Shown here piece after piece: positions 1 through 11,500 of a DNA stretch of 64,000 nt (position 1 is its first letter; each line of letters opens with the position of its first letter). The notes beneath the pieces are model-generated. The model was not told the origin of the DNA and did no database searches. It saw only the letters and a list, made by a program, of their open reading frames with translations. The position numbers and the translations under genes are program-made. The DNA is from Clitopilus passeckerianus. Lineage: Eukaryota; Basidiomycota; Agaricomycetes; Agaricales; Entolomataceae. The DNA lies in the NCBI GenBank assembly GCA_944990035.1, contig CALYLX010000148.1:62001-126000 (forward strand), read 5' to 3'.

Positions 1-974
1 GCTGGGGGGGTTGACGATGATGGGGTCGACGAGGATGAGAGATGAGAAGAGGCTGGGGTAGGTTAGGGCTGCGAGAGTGGTTGAGCACCCTCCGAAGGAG
101 TGGCCTATGCATAGGAGTTGGCGGTGCTTGAAGCCGTGGGATTTGCGGTGGGTGGTTTCTAGAGCTGGAATCTGGGAGAGGTGGGTGGGTAGGGAGGATG
201 GGGATGGGGAGGAAGGCAGGAAGTGCAGGAGGAAGTTGAGGATGTCGCGGGAGTTGTCTGTCCAGTCGACTGTGGAGGTGTTCAGCTATGTGTTTTGTAA
301 AAGAGGAAAGGTTTTGAGAACGTACAGTTGCAACCGAGGGTATCCTTGTTCACTAAGCATGCGTCACCGTGCTGGATAGCTTCCCAAGTCCATATCTCGT
401 CAATTATGGGTCCTGATGGGGAGTTGAGCAGATGATTTATTGTAGGCTCCCAGATCTGAGCGGGTACATAGGGTCAGTTCTTTCTTTAGCCAAGAACAAC
501 GGATGAACAGACCTCCTTCGGGAACCCAGTCGCATGCGCAAAGAAAAGCGTTACACCACTTCCGCTCCTATCCAATCCCTTCCTAACATACCGATTCAAG
601 CAATTCCACAACACCGCAGGCTGCTCAAATCCAGTCTTGCCATCCTCTTTTGCCCTCTTCTTGAACCTATCATTCACGCTCTTCGCCCATTCCTGCCTCT
701 CCTGCTTCGTCGTCTTCGAGCCCAAAGTTTGATATTCGGGGATGTATGGTGTGGTGCGCAGATAGCATGAGGGTATTAGATGTGTCGAGAGGGTATAGTT
801 CAAGGATGCCGAGCCAGAGAAGGCTGGTTGACGTTGTGGGGTCGGAAGCGCTGGCTTGGATAGCAGGAGGTGAGCCGGTGGCGAGTGGGCTGGGAGAACC
901 GGCCGAGTGGAATATGGTGCCCAGCTAGCTGGGGTTTCGGGTGGGGGATATGATTGGAATTTGGAGGATGCCAT
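1..974 (-). CDS. Alpha/beta hydrolase A (partial, 3' end beyond window)
   Basis: Exons read on the minus strand: 974-513, 455-326 and 269-1, running off the window. The start ATG is at 974. The protein opens with a proline-rich segment, then the family motifs STHLIPSCYLR, an oxyanion-type HATGFPKE and a GHSFGG nucleophile elbow in the last visible exon, followed by SLILVDPII. These are hallmarks of serine alpha/beta hydrolases. It resembles fungal LPX1-like (peroxisomal lipase-type) proteins, but this subfamily call is an inference. Copies B and C have an intron just after the nucleophile elbow; A reads straight through that position. The catalytic His region and C-terminus are not visible. 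It is transcribed away from B and C. The substrate cannot be told from sequence. Confidence 0.75.
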
Positions 975-3029
975 TGGGTTCTCTCAAATGGTTATCGTTG
1001 GCCGTCACAAGCTTCCAGATGGTCGACCTCGATTGAAAGGTCAAACTGTGAACCAGGATGTATGTAAACGACGCTGGCCGCCAACCTATGTGGGCATTAC
1101 GGTTATATGTTTGCCGGAAGATAAAGAGTGCCGCCCCGGATCTTTGAGGTCTCCTAGTTGGCGGGATGAGCGCGTGTTTTCACGTGGGGTTCGGTCGACT
1201 TCAAGTCTGGACAAGTAGACCGCCCAGGCCTTCAGATTTCTTTCTCAATGAAAGCACAGGTCTAGGATCCCAACGCACTGGACGAGATGCAGCAAGGGTG
1301 TCGTTATTGGCGGCGCAGTCACGGTTTCAGGTGTGGGAAGGGCAGAGCGTCCGATAGGACCGGGCCGTCGGTTCGGAGGAGTTCTTCCGAATTCACACCC
1401 AAACTGAGCAAACACTTTAGAGGAGAATCATTACGAATAATATTCGCTCGGCTACTTTCTGTTATACTATTACTACAAAGTCGAGCGAAGCAGCTAGGAA
1501 AGTTAGCACCCGTTGGCCCGATTGTTGAGTAAATTGAGGGAATAATGTAACAATGCGCGGTCCGAAATCAGACACCAGAGGCATCTTCATCTGTTGGTCG
1601 CATTCTCGGACCACCTTTCCGTTGTCTTGGTCGGCGAAGAAGACTCAGATGGGAGGAAGGACTCGGAAGATCAACAGACTGAGATTGCATCATATCCCTG
1701 TTGGTGTGTTCTGTGTGGTCAACACCGAGAGAACTGCGTCAAAATAAGGCGGAAGCAAACCATCTACAGTTTTCCAACCCGACTCAGGTGGATTAGGGCT
1801 CGTAATCCGATTCTTCATCACTGGATGTCTCCATGTCAAAAGTAGGAGTTACACATGGGACATGAACCTCGACTAGGTATTTCTGGAACGCTATCAAAGG
1901 GTGGTCTGAGGGATAATTTTGAACACGGTTGTCAACGAGTCCCGTCGAATGGTATGCCGAACGTAGATTTCCTTTGAATGTAGGTTAGACATGTAGAGAC
2001 TTGCCAGGTAAACCTACGATTCTTCTGCAAAAGACCTGCTTCATGCTGAGGAGCCGTACGACACATGTGCTTCATGAAGCGAGCCTCCACCCAGAAGGAA
2101 TCTCGGAGCTGCAAGAGCTCTTCAAAGGCATGCCTAGTAGAATCTTCAGTCAGAATTGAGTCGAACTATTTCTGTCGAGGTCACAGGATATCAAGCCGCA
2201 AGAGTCCTTTAATCTAATAAGTGCTTACAGGGGTGGGGAGTGTGGATTCAAAAGGCTGACATTCGTAGGCTACATTGCCGTCAGTTTTCGTAATCATTAA
2301 GTACCTGAGGTAAGGAAGTTTGGATGCAACGAGTCGCAAACACTTGTCAGGCTTACGAGGGCGAATAAAGTATTAATTATGCTGGAAGTTGTCTAGTCTT
2401 TCTAGAGTGAGTATGAGCCATCTCTACCACCGGAGAAAAACTGTAGAGCCTACGCAGACATAGTGGGAGCACTGGCGGACGGAGTCCTTCACGAAGTTCA
2501 GGTTCAAGTTACGGGGATCAAAGATTCGAATCAATGTGGCTATGTGATGCTATCAAAGCATCGACTCTGCTCCAAGGTCCGACTTCCGAATTTCAGTTTT
2601 CCTTTTCCTCGACCATGATACTACCAACGATTTACAGGGGGCTGTAATCTTTTGAAGACAGGATCTCTCAGCAGACCTTGTGAATACCCCAAGCGCTATC
2701 CACTTGACTGCTCAATGAGACCTGCATATCTGACGCTCCCTGCAGTTCTACTCGGCAGAGACATACTTCCATGTCGCGTGCAGAACACCGTCTGGCTGGC
2801 TCAATCGAAGCCAAGCATGCAAAAAAATCTTACAGCGCTATTATGTATTCTGTTCGGCAGACCCTAAGCTATGCTATTCGTACTCCCAAACGACCCTTGT
2901 TCGCGAACTACGGACCGTCACTCACGGTCATAGGTGAGGCACTTGTACGGTCCCGAAAATGCTTGAACCTTTATGTACGGGGACTTGCACAATATATTGA
3001 CTTTGTCCATCCCTACCCCCTCTGAACGG
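975..3029. other. Intergenic region between hydrolases A and B
   Basis: No convincing gene; ORFs are short and lack family motifs. From about 2090 to 2700 it is recognisably similar to 19735-20180 (shared strings such as GGAGTCCTTCACGAAGTTC and CTTTTGAAGACAG). From about 2845 it matches the sequence just upstream of hydrolase C (about 22690 onward). It is therefore the 5' flank of a duplicated block. A degenerate TATA-like TTATGTA at 2971-2977 sits where copy C has TTATATA. Confidence 0.6.
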
Positions 3030-4815
3030 ATGAATGCCCACGCTTCAATCAAGTCTACTGGTAAAGCAACCCCGGATTCATTGAATTCCCATTTGATCCC
3101 TGGGTCTGTGGCTGAAGTCAATGAAGCGTTTCCAGCAGACCTTGGCTCTTATCCACCAACCCCCACGCCACCTAAGTGGCCCATCCATCACACTCTGCCG
3201 CTTGTTCCAATCCATCCCCCTCCCACTCACATTCTTTCGCCGACTACAAAGCCGTCGCTTCCTTCTCCAGCCCGAAATCCAGCCTTCTCCCCCACGATAG
3301 CATCTAAATGGACCTTCAAGTTATCAACTCACATCATACCTGCGTGCTACCTTCGCTCCACACCTTACTGCCCAGAACCTTCATACCCAAGGCCAGATGC
3401 TAGCAAGACGGAGAGACTGAATTGGGTGAAGGATCAAGCTGAGACGCTCCTCGGAGGCGGGAAGGTTGAGAGAGCCGGCATGGAGTATGAACAACCTGGG
3501 CCTGGAATTCTGTGGAATTGCGTAAATCGGTATGTGAAGAAAGATCCCAAAGAGTCGGGAACAAGAGGAACTGGTGTGACACTCTTCTTCGTACACGCAG
3601 CCGGGTTTCTTAAGGAGGTTGGTTCCCCGAATTATTCTTCCTCGGTGATTGTTCTGGCTGAAAGGACCCTCGTTTTGACTAGATCTGGGAACTGGTTGTT
3701 AACATCCTCCTGAGCACACCTGCTGGTGCGGCTGTCGATGAAGTATGGGCCTGGGAAGCCATTCAGCACGGGGATGCTGGCTTGCTGAACAAGGGCAGAC
3801 TCGGCTCGACTTGTAATGAGTCTCTTCTGCCTCTTCGTGCGACTCTCTGACCTCTTTCTTTGATCCCTAGTTGATTGGACCAACAATGCGCGCGATATCC
3901 TCAACTTCCTTCTCTATTATCTACCTTCTTCCGCTACTTCCAAACCACTACCCCTTCACCTCGAACAAATATCCCTTGCAGAGAAGAGTGTCAGGAAGTT
4001 AAATGGATTCGAGGACCGAAAACTCATGTGTATTGGTCACTCCTATGGAGGTTTCTCCTCGTAAGTCTGATTCGGAGCTCAAACTCAGGCCCTAACCATT
4101 TAAATCTTTAGAATGCTCGCAGCAATAACCGAGCCCCAACTCTTTTCGTCGCTGATTGTTATCGACCCGATCATCTCGAGGCCCGACCCGACTACCCTCG
4201 CTATCTGTGCTAACCACACGAAGGAGTTGGTCTTCGGCGCTCTCTTGCGAAGAGAGACCTGGACATCTCGGCAACAGGCTTTCGACACCCTTGCAAAATT
4301 GCCGTTCTTCGGCGCCTGGGAGAAAGAGACGTTCAAAGTCTATGTCGAGTGTGGCACTTTTCTTATCGACGGGCAGGGCAACGACACTAAATCATCGGAA
4401 GGACATGCCACTGATGGACTAGGAGAGGGCTATAGATTGAAGACATCGGCTTTTCAAGAAGCTCTGGCCTTCTCGGAACCGTACACGAGAACAGAGGTCT
4501 ACCTCCAAGTACCAAAATTGGACAGCAGGATCAAGCTGAGGTGGGTTATGCCTGGTAGGCCTGATTCGAGCAAGTAAGCATTTTATTATTCCGCCAACAT
4601 GAAACAAGTAAACTCATGCGTTTTATGTAGGTTCGGACCACCCGGATCTGCGAGAGAAAGAGTCTGGCTTAAACCGAAGAATGCAGCAAATGTGAGGATA
4701 TTGGGCGCGAGACACTTGGTTAGCATACTCCCCTGTGAATTTTTGACCCTTGCCGACCAGTGCTTCGCGGCATACTAGATTCCACAGGAACAGCCAAATG
4801 CTTTGGCAGAGTACC

Positions 4816-5280
4816 TGTTATGATTTTGCTTACATGTTTCTCCTTACATACCCCGGCCCGCTTACCTATGCACGATTACTCACATATGCTGCGCATCACT
4901 GCGCATTTTTCATCTTTTTCCATGCTTACTCCGCATCTCTCACGATCGTGAGAGACTTATACCTTATCTGACTCTTTCTGACTCATGTACTTACTCATCA
5001 TGCTGCGCATGACTCATTACTTACTCAGCATGCTGCGCATGTGCTATATTTAGAACTACTAGATAGGTATATAAACCTGTACCATTTGGTCAAGGCTCCT
5101 CAGCTTGACCTAGGCAATCTACCTAACTGCTTAGTTCTCTATTTCGCCTTTAAGTCCCTTGCTTCGTCAATCTCACCAGGTCGTCAGTACAGCCGCAGCT
5201 GCTGACAAATCTCTGTCTTTGTTTATCAAAGACATCGAGCGTAAACAGTATTACCTAAGTTGTTAGGCTCTGCCTTAACA
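4816..5280 (+). repeat. 5' LTR of element 1
   Basis: 465 bp, TG...CA ends. Contains a 20-bp perfect palindrome at 4936-4955 (arms TCTCTCACGA / TCGTGAGAGA), two copies of CATGCTGCGCATG-type repeats near 5000-5040, a TATATAAA box at 5068-5075 and a short inverted repeat GGTCAAG/CTTGACC at 5088-5110 around the predicted transcription start. The same sequence occurs as the other three LTRs. Confidence 0.95.
5068..5111 (+). promoter_or_regulatory. LTR core promoter and predicted self-primer at the RNA 5' end
   Basis: TATATAAA starts at 5068. CAGCTTGACCT, 33 nt downstream at 5101-5111, is an exact 11-nt reverse complement of AGGTCAAGCTG at 5283-5293. That is the position and length expected if the RNA 5' end folds back and primes minus-strand synthesis, as known for Tf1 of fission yeast. 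The TATA box and complementarity are seen directly; the start site and mechanism are inferred. Confidence 0.65.
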
Positions 5281-5282
5281 AA

Positions 5283-5293
5283 AGGTCAAGCTG
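5283..5293 (+). other. Primer-binding site, self-priming type
   Basis: AGGTCAAGCTG begins two bases after the 5' LTR end. It lacks the TGG start that pairs with a tRNA CCA end, but is perfectly complementary to 5101-5111 inside the LTR. In element 2 the same pair is kept (13824-13834, minus strand), one base from its LTR. Confidence 0.65.
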
Positions 5294-5875
5294 TTCAGAA
5301 GGCCCGCTCATTGTTAGCGCAGGCCCACCCCACGACAACACAGCAGAAGCACGCAACAGGCCGATTGCCGTTGCGGCTACCACTCAGTCACCACGGTCGT
5401 ACACAGGGCAGACCACCCGCCACGAAATACCACTCTAGTAGAAGGAACCAACAACGTCTACAAGTTCACCAACGGAAGCTACTGCGGTTTTAATCACAAC
5501 AATAACCGCTGGTGCTACGCCTCTCTCCCTTGGCAAATTCACATTCACCACCGTTGCCGTTGAAAGCAGACACTTCCACGCTCTAGACTTCCCTACCCCT
5601 GAACGACCTCATAAGACCCCTGCTATTGTCCGAGCTCAACGAGAACACGACATTGAAGTAGACGAGGAGGAACAGCGACGCTTCGCACCATTACCCACAG
5701 CAATATCCAGGAACCCATCACTAGTCCCGTCTACCAGCGCTTCTGTCTTGCCCGAAGAGGAAGAAGAAGAACACCAAGTACAACAACAGCTAGAGGAGAG
5801 CCCCACAGCTGAGCCAGAGGAGCGCCCAGTGCAGAAACAATTGAACCAGAGACCGACTTCGATTTCGACTACGAA
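5294..5875 (+). other. Leader of element 1 with an ORF overlapping gag
   Basis: Between PBS and gag. It holds open stretches in other frames, one rich in Glu/Gln (EEEEEE run) and entering the gag start out of frame. The intact counterpart in element 2 is 159 codons (13605-13126, minus). The gag frame itself is closed upstream by a TGA near 5810, so the ATG at 5876 is the likely gag start. Whether the leader ORF is translated is unknown. Confidence 0.4.
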
Positions 5876-6805
5876 ATGTCACAAGACAACAACAACAAGA
5901 AGGACATTGGAGCCAAACCCCAAACGTTCTCCGGAGACCGATCCAAGACCAGAAAGTTCATTCAGGAACTTGAAGACTACCTCATCCTAAACAACCTCAA
6001 CCAACTCGAAGATGACAAGAAGATTCGCATCGCCCTATCCTTCCTCAAAGAAGGAACTGCAGCAGCATGGGGATTAGAATTTCACGATAAATATTCAGCA
6101 GCTGAAAGGAAAGCCACCTACGCTGAATTTATCAACCAATTCAAAGAAGCCTTTTCCCCTACCGACGACAAAGCTGCCGCACTCCTCCAACTCAAAGCCT
6201 TACGACAGGATGGGACAGCTGACGAATTTGTCACCGTCTTCAAGAATATTCTTGCACGAACTGATCTCAGCGGTGACACTGCAAAGATTGAGATCTTCAT
6301 GGAAGGACTTACCCCCAAACTCCGAGAGAAAATTCTCTTTTCCGATTCCCCTCCTACCACATTCGACGATTGGGTCAAGAAAGCCGTCCAGTTTGACAAC
6401 AACTGGCGACGTGCTAAGACAATCATGGGACATACCCGTATCATCAAGACATCTGATATGGTCAAAGGTGCTTACAAAACACCTACTGGAGCCCGAGACC
6501 CAATGGCTATGGATGTTGATCGTTTCACCACTGATCCACCCAAACGCCGCCTCACCCAGGAGGAAAGAGAACATCACAAGAAGAACAACTTGTGCTACTA
6601 TTGCTCCAAGAAAGGTCACACGATCCAACAATGTCTTCAAAGGAAGAATTTTGGAAGAACCTACCCTAGCAACAACGACAGCCGATTCCACAAGAAACCT
6701 GAGAAGGGAGCCGAGTTGATCAAATATGTCAGAGCAGTCCTAGCTGACATGCCCCAAGAAGAAGCCGCTGAATTCTACACTGAAGCAGAGGCTGAGGGTT
6801 TTTAA
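5876..6805 (+). CDS. gag: Gag polyprotein of element 1 (intact, 309 aa)
   Basis: Structural protein that would package retrotransposon RNA in cytoplasmic particles. The start MSQDNNNKKD is followed by a helical gag region typical of fungal Ty3/gypsy elements (about residues 20-180, with FLKEGTAAAWG and FINQFKEAFSP), a basic stretch, and a zinc knuckle C-x2-C-x4-H-x4-C at residues 240-253 (CYYCSKKGHTIQQC). It ends EAEAEGF and stops directly after a GGGTTTT heptamer. The pol frame lies at -1 and is open across the gag end. The equivalent gag in element 2 has several single-base indels, so this is the only complete gag in the window. Confidence 0.92.
   Translation: MSQDNNNKKDIGAKPQTFSGDRSKTRKFIQELEDYLILNNLNQLEDDKKIRIALSFLKEGTAAAWGLEFHDKYSAAERKATYAEFINQFKEAFSPTDDKAAALLQLKALRQDGTADEFVTVFKNILARTDLSGDTAKIEIFMEGLTPKLREKILFSDSPPTTFDDWVKKAVQFDNNWRRAKTIMGHTRIIKTSDMVKGAYKTPTGARDPMAMDVDRFTTDPPKRRLTQEEREHHKKNNLCYYCSKKGHTIQQCLQRKNFGRTYPSNNDSRFHKKPEKGAELIKYVRAVLADMPQEEAAEFYTEAEAEGF
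6796..6802 (+). promoter_or_regulatory. Putative -1 ribosomal frameshift heptamer at gag/pol junction
   Basis: G GGT TTT fits the X XXY YYZ slippery rule in the gag frame and is followed at once by the gag stop TAA (6803-6805). A -1 slip gives GGG TTT TTA AAG and enters the open pol frame, which reads on to the protease DSG motif. Present unchanged in element 2. The downstream stimulatory RNA structure was not assessed. Confidence 0.6.
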
Positions 6806-7115
6806 AGAGGAAGACTGCAAAGCCGACGTCAGTACTTCCTCGCCCGATTGATATTTCCAGTGTACTTGTAGCTACTGATTTTTATGCTGAATCTATGCGT
6901 ATCCCAATCTCTCTACAAGACCCCCTAGATGGAAATACAACAATCGCCGGCACAAAAGCTCTCATTGACTCTGGAGCGCAAGGGTCATTTATCGACTCCG
7001 TCTTCGCCAAGACACATCACCTCCCACTACTCCCACTCCGACAACCGATTACAGCACGAAACGTTGATGGCACCCTGAACAAACAAGGAACTATTACCCA
7101 CTTTACCTGGGTTAT

Positions 7116-7579
7116 TGTTAAGGCAGAGCCTAACAACTTAGGTAATACTGTTTACGCTCGATGTCTTTGATAAACAAAGACAGAGATTTGTCAGCAGCTG
7201 CGGCTGTACTGACGACCTGGTGAGATTGACGAAGCAAGGGACTTAAAGGCGAAATAGAGAACTAAGCAGTTAGGTAGATTGCCTAGGTCAAGCTGAGGAG
7301 CCTTGACCAAATGGTACAGGTTTATATACCTATCTAGTAGTTCTAAATATAGCACATGCGCAGCATGCTGAGTAAGTAATGAGTCATGCGCAGCATGATG
7401 AGTAAGTACATGAGTCAGAAAGAGTCAGATAAGGTATAAGTCTCTCACGATCGTGAGAGATGCGGAGTAAGCATGGAAAAAGATGAAAAATGCGCAGTGA
7501 TGCGCAGCATATGTGAGTAATCGTGCATAGGTAAGCGGGCCGGGTATGTAAGGAGAAACATGTAAGCAAAATCATAACA
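7116..7579 (-). repeat. 3' LTR of element 2
   Basis: 464 bp. In forward reading it starts TGTTAAGG and ends ATCATAACA, the reverse complement of the element 1 LTRs. One base shorter than its partner at 13836-14300 in a G run near 7541. Confidence 0.95.
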
Positions 7580-7625
7580 TTACCCTCTCGCTATCGTTGA
7601 AGTCTCCCGACTTCAATTCCTTCCT

Positions 7626-8469
7626 TTACCCCAGACGGTCTATGCCCTTGTGGTAGCGTTGTGGGCAGCTAACCGGGTAATGGCCTGGGCCACGATGATG
7701 GCACAGACGACACACAAAACGAAAGCAATGACACTGTCGGTGTCTGCCTCCACAAATGTAGCATCTGAACCATCTGGGTGGTGGTGGTCTGTTGGCAAGG
7801 TATCCGGTGCGCGGCGCCTTCTGGGACGATACTGTCGAGGAAGGTTCACCAGCGTTGGTGAGTCGGACTCTGGTGGGCTTTCGAATGCGGAGAGGTATGG
7901 CGTTGGAGGGTTTGCCATTGGGATTGATGTTTTCCTTGTTGTCGTTCTGTTCTTTTTCGAAGGGGTTATGTTTTATTTTGCGGCGGTGTGTAAATTGGTG
8001 ACGGGAGGAAATGCTCGTAGGGTTCCGCAAACTTGACGTGCAGTGAGGATTGTGACTTCCTCTTCTTGACTTTCCTCAGGCCCCCAGGGATTGGAGGCAA
8101 GGGTTTGAAGTCTGTCTCCTCTGGGTTGTTGAACCAGTTTTGTCGTTCGGGGAAGAATTCGTCGAGAAAGCTGTTCCTCCAATAGCAAAGAAGAGGTCTG
8201 TGAGGGTCTCCTCCGTTTCTCGATCAACTTTGTCCAAAAGTTGATCAAGATCGTCAGTGGTTTTCGCAAATTGGTGGCGCAGGCACGAGCCACTTCGTTG
8301 CGAGTTTCGGTTCGTCGGTTTTGGTAGAGGTTCCTTGTTCTCCCACAGCGGTGAGAGGGTTGTCGTTGCTGCTCCAGGCAGTATGCGTACGGAGCGCCGT
8401 AATAGCGGTATCGGATTTGAAGGTGTTGCGGATGATGGTGCGGTCGTAGGAAGAGGCATTTTGAGACAT
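7626..8469 (-). pseudogene. ORF3 of element 2 (after pol, zinc-knuckle pair), frameshifted
   Basis: Starts with ATG at 8469 (MSQNASSYDRTIIRNTF), 39 nt after the pol stop. The frame is lost near 8290 and again near 8000. The last part (8030-7626) is open and Arg/Pro-rich, with RCYICGGRHRQCHC and VCRLCHHRGPGHYPVSC, a CCHC-like pair, ending KGIDRLG. Element 1 has the same gene with different breaks. Not a known envelope. An RNA-binding or particle role is only a guess from the cysteines. Confidence 0.55.
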
Positions 8470-8507
8470 TGTTATATAGTGGATGTGAGTGGGTTTGCTA
8501 TGTGGTG

Positions 8508-11500
8508 TCAGGTGAGTTTCTTCCTCTTTTTATACTCGGTGAGTATTTTCTTGGCGTTCCGCAGTTCCGACTCGGGCATCCATTCGTTGTCCGCTGATGG
8601 CCATCCCTTCCATTTTACGAGGTATCTGTGTCGCCCTTTGCCTTGTTTCTGATGGGCCACAATTGCTTCTATTTCGTATTCTTCTATTCCGTCGATTTCG
8701 TCAGGTGGCGGTTTAGAGAAGCTGGGTCCATGCGCTTTGGTGGAGATGTAACGGGTGAGAAGTGACGCGTGAATCACCGGGTGGATCTTCCATCGTCTTG
8801 GCAGGTCGAGTTTATAGGTCAGGTGTCCTTTTACCTCAAGTATCTTGAAGGGTCCTTCTCGTTTGGGTGCTAGTTTCTTGGAGATGTTTCCTTGATTGAG
8901 ATTTGTGGCTTCTAACCACACCTTTTCTCCGACTTTGAATGGGGTGAACTGTCGTGTGATCTTCTGCCATGCGTTGCGCAGCAAGTGCATGTGCAGCATT
9001 TGCTTCATCGCGTGCTAGCAGAAGTTCCTTGATCCGTTTGTCAACTGCGGGAATTTTGCTAGTGGGAGCAACTGATGGGAGTGCAGGTGGTTCGTATCCC
9101 ATCATTAGGTAGAATGGGGTTCGTTTGGTGACAGAGTGTGTTCGGCTGTTGTAGGAGAATTCTAGAGTGGTAATCCATTTGGACCAGGATTCGGGGTTCT
9201 GTGCACAGAAGATGCGGAGATAGGCATCAATCTCCTGATTGATCCTTTCTGTCGCACCATCGGTTTGTGGGTGGTAGGCGGTGCTCATGTTGAGCTTGAT
9301 TCCAAGGAGTCGTCCCATTTCTTGGAAAACTTTAGAGGCGAATTGAGGTCCTCTGTCTGAAATTCCTTTGTCGGGAAGTCCAAAGCGACGGTAAACGTTG
9401 TCAATGTAGGCGTTTGCAGTTCCTGTGGCGTCGATTTTCTTTGTGCAAGGGATGAAAATTGCCCCTTCGTAGCTCCATGGTCGACCACGGCCATAATGCT
9501 ATCGAAACCATCACTCTCTGGGAGATCCGTGTGAAAATCGTACGTCACTAGCGAAAATGGCCTAGTGGTTTCGGATTTGATGGGCATTAATGGTGGAGCG
9601 GTGGGGTGGCGATTGATTTTCATTTGCTGGCACATTGCACAGCCCTGCACAAAGTTCTTGATGAACACTGACATCCCTGGCCACCAGTAGTCCTTCCGGA
9701 CTTTTTCCAGTGTCCCAAATTGTCCAGGGTGTCCTGCGCTGGGTAGATCGTGATAACGTTGGACTATCTTCCTTCGGAGGTCTTCGTCATCTGGTACCAC
9801 ACACTTGTCCTTGTAGTACAAGATGCCATCGTCAAATTTCCAGTCTTCCAGGTTTGATCGGATTGGTGGGGTCCGTCTTCTTTGGCGGTGCGAATGGCGT
9901 CAACAATCAGTTTGTCATTGACCATCTTGTGTACAATTTCGTCCTTTAGTTCAATGTCAATTGAGCGAAGGAAGAGCTTGTCGGGGAGGAGAATGATGTC
10001 TTCGTTGTCGGTGTCTTCACCTGGGATGTGGTCTGGTCGTCGAGATAGTGCGTCAGATTGTATCATCTTTGCACCAGGGGTGTGTACAAGTTTGATGTTA
10101 AACTGGGATAGCATCAAATTCCATCTTGCTTGTCGTCGGTTCAACTTCCGGGCTTCTCGGAAGTATGTGAGGTTTTGTGATCGGATAGAATCACAACTGA
10201 ATGTTGGGATCCATGGAAGTAGTGTCGCCAGGTTTCTAATGCGCGGATAATGCCTAGAAGTTCTCGGTCGTAGATTTCATAGTTCCGTTCTGTTTCCGAG
10301 AACGATTTAGATATGAAACCACATGGGTGCCATGATCCGTTGGCGTCACGTTGTTGTAGGACTGCTCCTGTTGCATGTTTTGAGGCGTCGCTTTCCACCA
10401 CAAATGGCTTCGTGGGATCAGGCATCAGCAACACAGGCGCTTCCAGGAATTTGTCTTTCAGGGTAGTGAAAGCTTTGTGACATTCATTGGTCCATTCCCA
10501 TTTCTTGTCTTTCTTGGTGAGTTCGTTCAGCGGTTTGGCAATTTCCGCATATTTTCCGATGAACCTGCGGTAAAAGTTTCCGAATCCTAGGAATGATCGG
10601 ACTTCCTATACTGTAGTTGGCGTAGGCCAGTCGCGCATCCCTGCAAGTTTGACAGGGTCCATGGAGATCTTGTTTGGTTCAATGATGAACCCAAGGTATT
10701 CCACTCTTGTGGTGTCAAATTGGCATTTCTCTGCTTTGAGGTAGAGATCGTTGTTTTGTAGTCTTTGTAAGACTCTGCGTGTGCGTTCTCGGTGTTTTTC
10801 TGGATCGTTGGAGAAGATGAGGATGTCGTCCATGTAGATGATGACCCATCCTTCGTCTATCATGTCTCGGAAAAGGTGGTTCATCATTGCTTGGAAGGTA
10901 CCGGGTGAGTTCATTAGTCCAAAGAACATCACCATTGGTTCAAATAACCTCGGTTGGTCTTGAACGCTGCTTTCCATTGGTCACCATCTTTGATGCGGAT
11001 GTTGTGATATCCCCATCGAATGTCGAGTTTGGTGAAGACAGTTGCTCCTTTGAGTTTATCGATGAGTTCGCTAGCCAGCGGTAAGGGTAAGCGTTAGGTA
11101 TTGTTCCTTCGTTGAGTCGTCGGTAATCCTGACATGGTCTCAGGGCTTCCGAGTCTTTCTTTGCAACAAAGAAGAACGGAGATGCTTGTGGGGAGTTGGA
11201 TTCTCGGATGTATCCTTTGGCTAGATTTTCCTTGAAACTCGTCGAGTTTTTCTTGCTCTAGGGGCTGAGCGGATAGACCTTGCAGTCTTTTGGCACGAAA
11301 TCTGTCTTCAGATCTATGGCGTGATCCCAGGGTCGGCTTGGTGGGAATCGTTCAGATGCTGCTTTCTCAAAGACTTTTCTGTAGTCTTGAAGATAGTCGG
11401 GGATGATTTCGTCAAGGGATTTCTTTGGTTCCTTATCTTCGTTTATGTTCCAGAGCTTGCGAAATTGATGTTTTCGCACGTATCCACACCTGCTGTGTGT

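Noticed and set aside
4970..5045. Short spaced repeats (CATGCTGCGCATG) as a CRISPR-like array
   Set aside because: Two or three imperfect copies inside an LTR of a eukaryotic element; no array structure.
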